Below are positions 34,153 through 44,867 of a DNA stretch of 64,000 nt, one piece after another. Each line of letters opens with the position of its first letter. Position 1 is the first letter of the stretch. Origin of the DNA: Bradysia coprophila (lineage: Eukaryota; Arthropoda; Insecta; Diptera; Sciaridae); contig NW_023503423.1 in NCBI RefSeq assembly GCF_014529535.1, positions 4,202,473 through 4,266,472 on the forward strand, given 5' to 3'. The position numbers were made by a program, and so were the translations under genes. The notes under the pieces were generated by a model. The model was not told where the DNA came from. It did no database searches and was given only the letters and a program-made list of their open reading frames with translations.

Positions 34153-36075
34153 CTAAACAATCGGATAAGAAGCCAAGTTAGCGATGCCGCAATGGTTGTT
34201 GAAGTCTCGTGGAATGCGAACATATCCGTTTTCGCCCCATGAATCACTGTACGAGTTTTTCAGAATCCAATAGGCCTCCTCGGTGTTTTCGTCGAAACCG
34301 TAGCCAACCACTAAAGCGCCATGCGTAGTCTTAGTGGTGCTGCACTCCGAATTCCGATAGATTCCACTGTTGTAATGCATAAACTTTTCGGATGATGCGT
34401 CCAGAGCAACCGATACTGGTCCAAAACGACATACAGCATCTCTGAGCTCCTCCTCGTTACCCTTTGGAATCGTTTCGTATCGTTGGATCTTCAACTTACT
34501 GGGGAATTTGTTGCAGCTGTTGGACTTTCCGTTTTCGGCGCCTTTGTATGGATATTTGTCGTCTGTGAGGAGACCATTCTTTGTGCTGTATTCGAAGGTC
34601 GTGTTCATGAAACCCTTCTTGCAACCCTTTCCTTCGCTAATCGAACAATCGACAAACTGTTGTTCCGAGAAATTGGCAAGTTTGTGATTTTTAATAAAGA
34701 AATGAGACTCCAGAGCTCCAGCAGCTGTAACAATGGCGTTGTGTCAACGCAAACACATCGTAACAAGAATCTGAATGCAGGAACTTACCAGCGAATGCCC
34801 AGCATGAGGCACATTTCATTTGATTCTTCACCGGAGTAACGGCTCCCTTTTTCCTCCAATCTAATTCGTCGGGTGAATCACAATTGGCTGCACGACTTTT
34901 ACGCTTCGATGAAGTATCAACACTGTTGTCTGGCGCTTGTGATAGATCGACTCCCAAAATTTCAAGATATTCGTCGTGAGTCCAATCGCCGAAAAAGTTA
35001 ACTGCCAACGAGAATGGTTGTTTACCTTGCTTGAACAGTTCATTCTGAGCGCCAATAAAGGCAAGATTTGCCTTGAATATTTCACCACGTAGTCTCTCTT
35101 CGGCCTCACTGATGTAATTCTTTTTGAAAATGGTTTTAAAGTCACCGAAATCTGTGCGAAAAATGCATATAATTCGACCGTCTGATTCATTTGTGAGAGA
35201 CTTACTTTCGATGAGTCCTTTCAAAGATTCTGCTAAACGTCCCCGAATATGCGTAGCGGCATTTGCCGCTCTCGACGGTAATCCACTCGGTGGACTAATA
35301 CGTGGAGCAATATTAAGTAATCTAGCGGCAGCTACGGCAGGATTTCCTCCAAAACCGAACTTTAAAAATATTTAACGGGATATTTAAGGATTCTTTTAAA
35401 GGCGACCTCAACCATGACATAGTAAAGATAAAGGCAGGAGTGTTTTCAAATCGATCAGATCGGCAAACACTAAGTTTGATTTTAAACAGGTTGGCTTTAA
35501 TTTGAATTTCATTTTATTCATTCTATAAAGTTAACTGCTTCTATATCTAAATCCTTAAGGCCAGGTTAAGGCTACAACGCCACCGCTAATGTTTACAACA
35601 AATGTAAGGAATCTTAACCTGGCCTTAATTTGGCATTAGAAAAATTAACCGTTTATGTCTGTACTTTACAATGTTGTGCCTCAATGAAATCAGATCGAAT
35701 TCCCTAGGGGTAATTTATATACCCCGATCCAAGACACTAAGTCAGTGGTACCTTCAAAATCAAAATTTCGTTTTGATATGCAAGATGTGAACAGCGTATA
35801 ACGACACTTTTGATTAAATATCGATGTCATGAGCAATTAAGGGCGTACCATAAGCGATTACGAGAAATGACTGGCGATCATTCACATTAGTTAGAGTAAA
35901 GTTGAGAAAGTCACTAGAACTCAGGTGAAGACGTTTTTCGTTACAAAACGGAGGGACTCACCACGTTTTCAGGTTTTGCTGATTCCAAATTTTGTAATAT
36001 TTTTCCAAACACTTGTGGATTCGATTCGACCAATTGTATGAACACAACAACAATCGACAATAATTTGAGCATCAT
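34153..36075 (-). CDS. Cathepsin-L-like cysteine protease, copy 1
   Basis: Exons on the minus strand, 36075-35962, 35359-35206, 35151-34789 and 34724-34153, give 400 residues with matching phases. Order: signal peptide ([18 protein letters not shown]), a Gly/Ala/Pro-rich extension in exon 2, an I29 inhibitory propeptide ([12 protein letters not shown]...[11 protein letters not shown]), a basic KRKSR site, then the mature papain-family enzyme. The oxyanion Gln and catalytic Cys are in [14 protein letters not shown], the His in [11 protein letters not shown] and the Asn in [10 protein letters not shown]. Such enzymes are secreted or lysosomal digestive endopeptidases. The extension before the propeptide is unusual for cathepsin L. 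The gene converges on the LRR gene and has a polyadenylation signal at 34103-34108. Copy 2 lies 3.6 kb to the right in the same orientation. Confidence 0.93.
35555..35626. repeat. Hairpin in intron 1 of protease copy 1
   Basis: TAAGGCCAGGTTAAG and CTTAACCTGGCCTTA are inverted repeats around a loop of about 40 bp. Confidence 0.6.
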
Positions 36076-36100
36076 GTTGCTTAATGTAATTTGTAAGCCG

Positions 36101-36131
36101 CACTGATGGACAGATGTACAGTGAACTTATA
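36101..36131 (-). promoter_or_regulatory. Core promoter of protease copy 1
   Basis: On the minus strand TATAAG (36131-36126) precedes ATCAGTGCGG (initiator TCAGTG, 36106-36101). The start codon follows about 30 nt later. The initiator region is conserved in copy 2. Confidence 0.65.
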
Positions 36132-36187
36132 TTACCGATCTGCGTAGAGCTGGCTGGTACTTTGTTTGTAAATCATTAAATAGGCTT

Positions 36188-38284
36188 ACAAAAATTACGC
36201 ATGATTTTTCAAAAAGGAAAATAACTAATCCTTATCAAAACGTATGGCGCAGAACACGGTACAATTGCCTCAATTTAAACAGGGGCGAGCCGAAAATAAA
36301 ACACTTTATTTATTTTAAATTGTACCATTTAAACATTTATTACCGACCGGTTTCGTCAGCTAAGCTAACATCATCAGAGCAATATCTCGACTAAAACATT
36401 AAATTTAAACTGATATCCTATCACCTATCTAAATCGTTAGATAAGGTCGTCTTACTAGGTGCATAAATAACATAAAAACCTTTCCTCAGAATAAAAACAA
36501 AAACAAAAACATTCGTATCCTCTCATGTTACAACTACACATCAAATGTGAATGCAAATATATCAAATGACTAATTACTCTCATATTGAATGCAATAAGAA
36601 CAAATCTACTGCCCAGTTACTCTCTCATTGACTCAAAAAACGCTGATTCATTCCTCCGCATCACAGTCATAGTAAATTTCGCTCGTACTCGAGTCCGGCG
36701 AATCATCTGTTAGGTCAATGATTCTCTCGTCCACTTTTCTATTTAACACAAACAGATTGAGCAGCGGAGATTTTATATTTCCATCATCTACGTTCAGAAG
36801 GTTTTCGTGTTTATGTTTGTGAATGTGTATAGCCTCATAGTATTCTACCTTCCAATTTTGCTTGACCGGCTGTATAAGTCTTAGGTCACTTATGTTGATC
36901 ATGTGTTTTGTAATGAAAATGTGCCGTCCCACTGCGGTTTTTTGTTTCCACCTTGCTGAATTTACGTGCTCATTGAAACGTACGAAAAGCTTCCTAATTG
37001 TCATTCCAAAATAAGCTCGCCCACAACATCCGCAGTTTATCCTGTAGATTCCGGACTTGTGGAGATCCAGTGGTGTATCTTTTAAAGGTCCAAGCAAGTC
37101 TCTCAGTGACCCTTCGTTTCTGTGGACCAAATCGACGCCAAATTTCTTGTATATTGGCCTAAGCTGTTTTGTAAACTTCGGGTAATATCTGAAACTGACT
37201 CTTGTCTCTGGTTCTTTAGGCTCATCATAGAAACTAGTCATCTCGCTTAGCAACTTCTTTTTCTTGTGCTTATTGATGATTTCCAATATCGCAGATTTCT
37301 TGAAACCATTTACCCATCCGATTTCCAAAATCTTCTCTGTTTCTCTATCGATTTGTTCTTCGTTCAGGGGGAGGTTAACCATAAAATCAGCCATCGAGTG
37401 GTATGCTGCCATTTTATGCTTCATATCATGGAAAGAATCACTGGTGATCATTCTCATCGTTTTGGTCGGCTTTCTATAGACATCCACTCTCACCTTACCG
37501 TCCACCACTTCACACATTACATTCAGGAAAGGAAGTCTACCGTCTTCTGTTTGCCTTTCAATTGTGAAACGAATAGCTCCTTTCTTGACCTTATCCATTT
37601 CATCTTCAAACAGCTTCTTTAGAGCATCGAATTTTCTCCTATTCTGTATTGCAAAGGTGTCGTCCATATATCTCGTGTAGAAACGTGGAAACAGCGGATG
37701 TCTTTCAAGCTTTGTCTCGAAGAAACACATAAACAATTCGGCCATGAAACCTGACAGTGAATTTCCTATTCCAGCCCCGTCGTCTTTCGTGTACACGATG
37801 CCTCGGAAACGGAAACAGTTGTGTTTCATACATACGGCTGCTAAATCTGTGTACGCTACTGCTAACGGTGTGCTAACACCATTTTCGATTAACCATGCAA
37901 ACAGTATCTTCAAAGTGAAATCCATTGGTATGCTTGGGTACATCGATGACACGTCTAGCGAACCCATTTCTTCGTTTCTATTGACCGCCACTCCATTCAC
38001 TTGTCTGGCAAATTCAGTACCGTTCAGAACGGATTTTCCTTTTGGTCTCGGAAGTTTTCCGAAAATCTTCACCAACTTTTTCGCTATATTCTCTGTCGGC
38101 CTCTCTGTCTGACCTTATCTAACGATTTAGATAGGTGATAGGATATCAGTTTAAATTTAATGTTTTAGTCGAGATATTGCTCTGATGATGTTAGCTTAGC
38201 TGACGAAACCGGTCGGTAATAAATGTTTAAATGGTACAATTTAAAATAAATAAAGTGTTTTATTTTCGGCTCGCCCCTGTTTAA
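36188..38284 (-). mobile_element. Penelope-like retroelement, 5'-truncated
   Basis: A direct repeat of 13 bp, ATTAAATAGGCTT, borders the insertion (36175-36187 and 38285-38297). Inside lie inverted repeats of about 177 bp (36272-36448 and 38111-38287, the latter slightly overlapping the flank repeat), a layout known for Penelope-like elements. The 84 bp between the left flank repeat and the left inverted repeat is extra. The element lies in the 5' flank of protease copy 1, between the two protease genes, and its target sequence is recognisable in the 5' flank of copy 2. Confidence 0.85.
36648..38075 (-). CDS. Penelope-like reverse transcriptase with GIY-YIG endonuclease
   Basis: A single open frame of about 475 codons that opens directly out of the right inverted repeat, so the N-terminal part of the usual protein (roughly 800 residues in family members) is absent. 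RT motifs in order: MGSLDVSSMYPSIP (motif A), GIGNSLSGFMAE (motif B) and RYMDDTF (catalytic pair, motif C). Near the C-terminus is a GIY-YIG type nuclease, SGIYRINCGCCGRAYFGMT with RFNEH. This enzyme pair copies the element RNA at a nicked target. The frame is uninterrupted in this copy, consistent with a young insertion. No start codon is evident. Confidence 0.9.
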   Translation of the reverse strand: MVKIFGKLPRPKGKSVLNGTEFARQVNGVAVNRNEEMGSLDVSSMYPSIPMDFTLKILFAWLIENGVSTPLAVAYTDLAAVCMKHNCFRFRGIVYTKDDGAGIGNSLSGFMAELFMCFFETKLERHPLFPRFYTRYMDDTFAIQNRRKFDALKKLFEDEMDKVKKGAIRFTIERQTEDGRLPFLNVMCEVVDGKVRVDVYRKPTKTMRMITSDSFHDMKHKMAAYHSMADFMVNLPLNEEQIDRETEKILEIGWVNGFKKSAILEIINKHKKKKLLSEMTSFYDEPKEPETRVSFRYYPKFTKQLRPIYKKFGVDLVHRNEGSLRDLLGPLKDTPLDLHKSGIYRINCGCCGRAYFGMTIRKLFVRFNEHVNSARWKQKTAVGRHIFITKHMINISDLRLIQPVKQNWKVEYYEAIHIHKHKHENLLNVDDGNIKSPLLNLFVLNRKVDERIIDLTDDSPDSSTSEIYYDCDAEE

Positions 38285-38297
38285 ATTAAATAGGCTT

Positions 38298-39590
38298 GGT
38301 ATTGATTGGTATCTTCAATCACATATTTGACCATTTTTTCTGTTAGTCCGGAGAGGTTTGTTAAAAAATTAAGAAAATTTACTGCCAGCAAATCGCATTT
38401 CAAAGAAGCCACAACTTACAGGCGAGACTGTACTTCCCAAGGTGTCGAGGTACTTCAATCGGTATGTTTAAATTTCGACAATTCTAACGTGCGTCGCTCA
38501 CCAAAACCCTAATGACGATGATTGTCTTTCCAGACTATAAAGCATTGAAGCATGCAAGCGGAACCAAGTCTCATAGAAAAATAAAGAAAATAAAGTGTCA
38601 TCATGCTAGAGATGTTGTTTGGTAGGTAATATCACTTTAAATATAATGTCAACAAGTGGCGACCGGCGTCTTGTGACATTTTTCTATAATTTTTACATTT
38701 TTTACAATTCAAATAAATGTTTAATCGACGCGGTTGTTAGCACTTCAGTGCAAATAGTTGTGTACCAATAGTATTTTTAGTTAAGTTTAACTTAACTGCT
38801 GTTATCGTAATCGTAAAATAAACTGCTGTTAGCAACGCACCAAGCAAAATATTAGAATATTTAGTGTGTCAAAATACTACTCTTCTTAGTACCATTAAAA
38901 TGCTCATACGGCTATTCATCTGTTATCGATAACGACGACAAAAATAATGACATGCTCTGGGTAATAGGGTCTTTAATATAGTAAAAAGAATGTTAGAAAA
39001 ATTGAAGTACAAGATTTGAAATCAACCGATCAAAAATACTTTGATCGATGGAAGTAATAGAATTGGTAATAATACTGGTCATTGCTTGCCGTCTGTAACA
39101 GGTTAATGATATTTATCACAACACAATACCATTAATGGCATTAAATAGAGTAGGATTTTGACACACCTCATATTCTAATACTATGCCAGGTGCCAGGTGG
39201 CAAAAAAACAGTAGTCACATGAGTTCGATGCGAAATTTATAGATATATGTCGGGTATTTATATGTAAAAGGGTCGAACGACTCACGGTGCTTCGAGCCAA
39301 CAATCAAAAAGCGCGCCTGGCGCTGAATCTGAATGACAAAAATTTGTAAAAGGACCTTCGTTTATACAAAAAAGTCAATAAGTCCTTCAGGCATCGCTCG
39401 AATATCCATATGACTAATCCCGGCATGGCTGTATTCCCCCCGTTGGAGCTCTTCAATGCTATATGTTGAATTATACTCTTCGATAAATGTGGAAAAAACT
39501 ATCTTCGAGGAAACAATGAGTTCACCGATAGAATCAACACTGAAATCAATACACCGGTTACATACTGTGCGTTAAAAACGTCTGCATGGT
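38298..39590. other. Duplicated 5' flank of the protease and spacer
   Basis: From about 38298 to 38720 the sequence resembles 42440-42720 (shared GGTATTGA, AAGTGTCATCAT and ACCGGCGTCTTGTGA). So the tandem duplication included upstream DNA. A 190-bp dispersed repeat follows at 38904-39110. The rest shows nothing recognisable. Confidence 0.6.
38904..39110 (+). repeat. 190-bp dispersed repeat, copy b
   Basis: Matches 21893-22075 (inverted) and 49675-49868 (direct), including CTGTTATCGATAACGACGAC near the left end and CGTCTGTAACAGGTTAATGA at the right end. Confidence 0.75.
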
Positions 39591-39666
39591 GCTTTTATTA
39601 ACAAAGAAAAACCTATCATTCTGACAGGCTACATTGTTAGTGCAAAAGTAAAACAAAATTCAAGTC

Positions 39667-42339
39667 CTAAACAATCGGATAAGAAGCCAAGTTAGCGATG
39701 CCGCAATGGTTGTTGAAGTCTCGTGGAATGCGAACATATCCGTCTTCGCCCCATGTATCACTGTACGAGTTCTTAAGAATCCAAAAAGCCTCTTCGGTGT
39801 TTTCGTCGAAACCGTAGCCAACCACTAAAGCGCCATGGGTAGTCTTAGTGGTGCTGCACTCCGAATTCCGATAGATTCCACTGTTGTAATGCATAAACTT
39901 TTCGGATGATGCATCCAGAGCAACAGATACTGGTCCAAAACGACATACAGCATCTCTGAGCTCCTCCTCGTTACCCTTTGGAATCGTTTCGTATCGTTGG
40001 ATCTTCAACTTACTGGGGAATTTGTTGCAGCTGTTGGACTTTCCGTTTTCGGCGCCTTTGTATGGATATTTGTCGTCTGTGATAAGACCATTCTTTGTGC
40101 TGTATTCGAAGGCCGTGTTCATGAAACCCTTCTTGCAACCCTTTCCTTCGCTAATCGAACAATCAACAAACTGTTGTTCGGAGAAATTGGCAAGTTTGTG
40201 ATTTTTGATAAAGAAATGAGACTCCAGAGCTCCAGCAGCTGTAACAATGGCGTTGTGTCAACGCAAACACATCGTAACAAGAATCTGAATGAAGCAACTT
40301 ACCAGCGAATGCCCAGCATGAGGCACATTTCATTTGATTCTTCACCGGAGTGACGGCTCCCTTTTTCCTCCAATCTAATTCGTCGGGTGAATCACAATTG
40401 GCTGCACGAGTTTTACGCTTCGATGATGTATCAACGCTATTGTCTGGCGCTTGTGATAGATCGACTCCCAAAATTTCGAGATATTCGTCATGAGTCCAGT
40501 CGCCGAAGAAGTTTATTGCCAACGAGAATGTTTGCTTGCCTTGCTTGAACAGTTCATTGTGATCGCCAATGAAAGCAAGATTTGCCTTGAATATTTCACC
40601 ACGTAGTCTCTCTTCGGCTTCACTGATGTAATTCTTTTTGAAAATGGTTTTAAAGTCACCGAAATCTGTGCGATAAAATAATGGAAAGTAGAGGTCAAAC
40701 CATATCATATAATACAGCCATCCAGGGCCTAATTTTCGCGAATTCTCTTTCTCAATAATTTTTGATTGTCCAAAAATTTTTCGGATTTCTTTAGAAAATT
40801 ATCGAAATTTTCTGAAATTGTCGAAAATTATTGGAAATGGGCCCTGCAATCATATCTGATCCGTTTGAGATTATATGTGAAAGACTTACTTTCAATCAGT
40901 CCTTTCAACGAATCCGCTATGCGTCCACCTGCATTCGCAGCCGTATTGACTGCTCCCGTCGCTAATCCACTTGCTTGACCAACACCTGGAGCTTTATTCA
41001 GTAATCCACCGGCAGCAGCGGCAGAATTCCCGAAAGCACCAAACTTTATGGGAAAAAAATCATTTTGTGTTCACTTATTTTCAAGTGGGGGTAGTAAAAT
41101 GGAGGCTTTAAACTGAAGAGGCATTCCTTTGCTTGCGATTAGGGTAACGACAACGACTCTTTCCTTAGAATTTAAATGTTCTCTTACTGCTCTTTCCATC
41201 AACAAATAAATATTAAAATCATCCACACCCGGATGTGAGGCAGTAACCAGTAACTGGAATTCATGTAAAGGATATGCAATTTTTTCCATTTCAATAACAG
41301 TGAGTCACTGCGATTGTTCTAACCGCCGTTTTAAAAACGAAAAAAATAATTTTTAAGAAAAATGTTGAAAATATTGCAATCAGATTTCATCTGCAATCGC
41401 GGAAAGGCAATCCTTTTGCCTTCGTTCTAACGCACTATCAGAACACTAAAATTTAAACTAAACACTCGAGTTTCAGTGTCGCTACAACCGATACGGGAAG
41501 AGAACTTTTTCTATGAATTTTATAGTACCAACGACCAACAAGGAACAGAAAGATTCCAATCAGAAGAGATTCTAGTCTGGTGCGAGTTGTCCTTTCGCTC
41601 ATATTGAATGTAAAAAGCGATTTTATGGTTGATTATCGTAGGTGGGTCGGCCACGAACTCGAATCGCAATGTTGCCAAGCTGGGATCGACCTGATTTGGG
41701 CGGGGAGCCGCCGTCAGCTAAAACTTCTTTCGGCTCTATAAAATTGAATTTTGATCCGAATTGAGTGAGAAAAAAATCTTGTGTTCCTTGGACCTTTCTG
41801 CATACGAGAAAAATATAAGTGCTTGAAAAGGTATGTAGGTGGCTCTGTAATTCAAGATGGCGCCCATCAATACAAAAAAATGTGCAAATCTGGAAAATCC
41901 GGTAAATTCTTTTTTTTATAATAAAATTATGTTTTTTATTTTTAACATAAAATAGACACCATTCGGAATAATTTCGGCCATGGAACGATGTCAAAAATAT
42001 TTCATTTTATATTTTTAAATAAATTTTCAAAAATCAAAATTTCATAGAAGTGTTAGGCAACGTCGGCCCCCTAGACCAAACCAGGCCGATCCCAGCTTGG
42101 CAACATCGCGATTTGAGTTACTGGTCGATCCATCTACGATAATCAACCATAAAATCGCTTTTTACATTCAATATGAGCGAAACGGCTTTTTTGGACAACT
42201 CGCACTTGACTATTCGGAGACACTTTGCTGATTTTAAACTTTTTATTGATTTTCTTTTCGATCACACAACACTTACTTGTGGATTCGATTCGACCAAATG
42301 TATTAACACAACCACAATTGGTAGTAACTTCAGCATCAT
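39667..42339 (-). CDS. Cathepsin-L-like cysteine protease, copy 2
   Basis: Exons on the minus strand, 42339-42277, 41043-40890, 40665-40303 and 40238-39667, give 383 residues. Exons 2, 3 and 4 have exactly the same lengths as in copy 1 (154, 363 and 572 nt). The first exon is shorter because GTAAGT after NPQ serves as donor where copy 1 reads GTGTTT and continues. All catalytic residues are kept ([26 protein letters not shown]). Exon 4 differs from copy 1 at about 5 of 151 C-terminal residues. The exon-2 extension is strongly diverged ([20 protein letters not shown] against [20 protein letters not shown]). Intron 1 is 1.2 kb and holds a TIR element. Polyadenylation signal at 39594-39599. Probably functional. 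Confidence 0.93.
41575..42210. mobile_element. TIR element in intron 1 of protease copy 2, about 640 bp
   Basis: Arms of about 75 bp share GTGCGAGTTGTCC, CATATTGAATGTAAAAAGCG and GGTTGATTATCGTAG, inverted at the other end. The inner flanks CCAAGCTGGGATCG and CGATCCCAGCTTGG also pair. TA lies on both sides. Non-coding interior, absent from copy 1. Confidence 0.8.
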
Positions 42340-42363
42340 GTTGTTTATATGAATTGTAAACCG

Positions 42364-42400
42364 CACTGATGCTGGATGCCATAGGTACTCTGAATTTATA
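42364..42400 (-). promoter_or_regulatory. Core promoter of protease copy 2
   Basis: On the minus strand TATAAA (42400-42395) precedes ATCAGTGCGG (42370-42361, initiator TCAGTG), as in copy 1. Confidence 0.65.
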
Positions 42401-42953
42401 CCACCGATCTACGTCGAACTGGTTGATACTTTGTTTGTAAATAAATTAAATAGCCTTGGTATTGAAGAGGTTAAAAATACAGACGAACACTTTGTCATTT
42501 CTTCTGCTAGTCCGTGTATATTGGCTATATAGTTAAAGTACATGATACAGCCATGCAAGCGTGATCACGATTAATACGAGAGAAAAAAAAATCGAGAAAA
42601 AAGTGTCATCATCTTGATCATCATGCTATAGATATGTTGTTTAATGGATTTTATTGGGTTATATCATTTAAAATAAGTATAAACAAGTAGCGAACCGGCG
42701 TCTTGTGAGGTGTTTTTTTCTTACAACTCAAATATTTAATTGTTGACAGCAAATATATTTTAGCTATAACGTTTAATACGGTCGTAAGCCGTAAATAATC
42801 TGTGCAGATCTGCCGGGTATCCAATGGGTATGGATTTTTTTTTTAAATATTTCTGGTCGATAGAGAACATTATTATAATATAAGTGCAAAATTTGTCAGA
42901 GTTCAACGTTTTTTATTCCAACAAATTTGATTGACTGAGTTTATTGATGATAA

Positions 42954-43913
42954 CACGGCAGAGTAAAATAAACCAGGCAGAAGCGCTTAATTTACGCCGT
43001 AAGTTCGCTGAAAATTCAAAAAGGACCGTGAGATAGTTATTTACGTCACAACTACATTTAATTTTCGCGTGACGTATTAAGTTTTGTATGCTTGCTAAGA
43101 GGACCGAAAGTAAAGCTGTCAATTCGCGAATGACATTGAATTGACATTTCTTTACTTTCGGTCTTCTTAGCAAGCATACAAAACTTAATACGTAACTCTT
43201 TCGGCCTACTCAATCGATACGTAAATAACTATTTCATGTGTCGGGGCCGAAAATGAGGGAGTTTCGAGATTTTTCTCGGGTTTTCGACCCCTTCGTTCGG
43301 GCTACAACTCGCGAAATTGCCTAAAAACAATCGTCCAAAACAGATACACAAATAACTATTTCATGCTTCATAAGAGAGCCGAAAGTGAAGAAATGTCAAA
43401 TTGACATTTCTACTCTCGGCTCTCTTATAAAGCATGAAAATGACTTTAACGCATCGTTTAATCGTCTCATTCTCATATCAATACTCTCTCTAGCAAACAA
43501 ACTCTCAGTTCTCTGTGTCAAATTCACACCTTATTTCTTTGTATTCTACAAACACTATCTTACATTTTGACTGACTACGCTGTAACTTACATGTAAATTC
43601 CAAAGGCTACTTGACACTTTCACCCCCTTAATAAAAGCAGTTTGTTTGCTAGAGAGAGTATTGGAGAAATTTATTTTTTTCGTTCATTTTTCGGTCACTC
43701 GTTCGCTTATAAAGCGCACTGACGGCGTGAATCTAGCCAGGAACCTGAATTATCTAGTAGACTTTATTTTCCGAATAAAATTAATTCAATTGATGTCGAT
43801 GGTCATTTGAGTTCATTTTCCCTCATTTTCCCTCATTTGACTTTTCAAAAATAAAGCGCTCCTGCCTGATGGTTTATTTTGCTCTGCCGTGTCAGGTTTT
43901 TTACTCTGCCGTG
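42954..43913. mobile_element. TIR element of 960 bp containing hairpins and a nested MITE
   Basis: Flanked by ATGATAA at 42947-42953 and 43914-43920. The left end CACGGCAGAGTAAAATAAACC pairs with two nested right ends (GGTTTATTTTGCTCTGCCGTG and, outside it, CTCTGCCGTG). Inside are two long hairpins: 43073-43192, with arms of about 43 bp, and 43362-43437, with arms of about 37 bp. A TIR MITE lies at 43479-43663. Both hairpins share a CGAAAGT-A-GAAATGTCAA type core. No coding region. Confidence 0.75.
43479..43663. mobile_element. MITE with CAATACTCTCTCTAGCAAAC ends
   Basis: Ends CAATACTCTCTCTAGCAAAC and GTTTGCTAGAGAGAGTATTG are perfect inverted repeats (about 25 bp with adjoining bases). Nested in the 960-bp TIR element. 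Confidence 0.8.
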
Positions 43914-43920
43914 ATGATAA

Positions 43921-44559
43921 CCAGATTAATAGGCCTGTCACTCTGGTTTAATTTGAAATTTTTCACAAGTTACTGCCCACCGTAGTCTTCAAGAAGACGA
44001 AGCTTTCAATTCTTTGTGCTGTCGATTAAATCTAGCTTAATAGTAGAGTATAGGTCTGTTCGAAGGTTATTTGAGCTGTCCAAACGTCTTCCATAGCGTT
44101 GAGCTGAGGTTATGGTTCTGTGTTTGGTCTTGTTTGTTTTCGGCGTGTCAAAAATCGTTTTTTCCTTAAGATGAAACAAACCTATTGCAAAAATAGACTG
44201 ATTTTAGTTTACATTCTTTACGTAAGGGAGTTGTCAGACCCTTAATGTCGAAAGTATGAAATTGACGCTGTTAGTGCGCCTCAGAATTCGATTTTTAAAG
44301 GAACGAGTGGATATTTCTCGTTAAGAATTGGAAGTCCACGTTTAAAAGTTTTTCTCACTTCCCTTTGGACCTACAGCTTTTCGATTTAACGCTGCGTTTC
44401 TTAGATCATTACACTTTCCATTTTGAATTTTCAGCTATTTGAAATCATGAATTTCTCCTTTACTTGCGAAAGCACATATCACGATCTCCAAAAACTTTTT
44501 TTTTATTTTTGTACAATTTCTTCTCAAGTAACGTTGTAACATGATATTACACTGTAGTG
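43921..44559. other. Intergenic, nothing recognised
   Basis: No coding, RNA or repeat signal that I can support. Confidence 0.45.
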
Positions 44560-44714
44560 CAACACTTCAAGCATGAGTGGTACACTCAATAGGGTACTAA
44601 AAATTGACGACAGTATGTCATACAACTGTAAAATACTTTAAAAAACCATTTCATACAAAAAGGTACTCTATTTGGCAGCTGTCGACTATGATCACTTTTG
44701 CTTGAAGTGCGTTG
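44560..44714. mobile_element. MITE family D, copy 4
   Basis: Starts CAACACTTCAAGCATGAGTG and ends CTTTTGCTTGAAGTGCGTTG, with GGCAGCTGTCGA inside. Abuts copy 5 without spacer. Confidence 0.8.
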
Positions 44715-44852
44715 ACTTCAAGCATGAGTAGTAATCTAAATAGAGTACTAAAACTGGACATCGAACAAATTTTCGCACTGTAAAAAAAAGCCGAAAAATT
44801 TTTCATACTCTTAGCAGCTGTCATTAAAAGCACTTTTGCTTGAAGTGCGTTG
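44715..44852. mobile_element. MITE family D, copy 5
   Basis: Starts ACTTCAAGCATGAGTAGTAA and ends GCTTGAAGTGCGTTG. Head-to-tail with copy 4; the two share the junction GTTGACTTCAAGC. Confidence 0.8.
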
Positions 44853-44867
44853 TGTGGTAACAAAACG

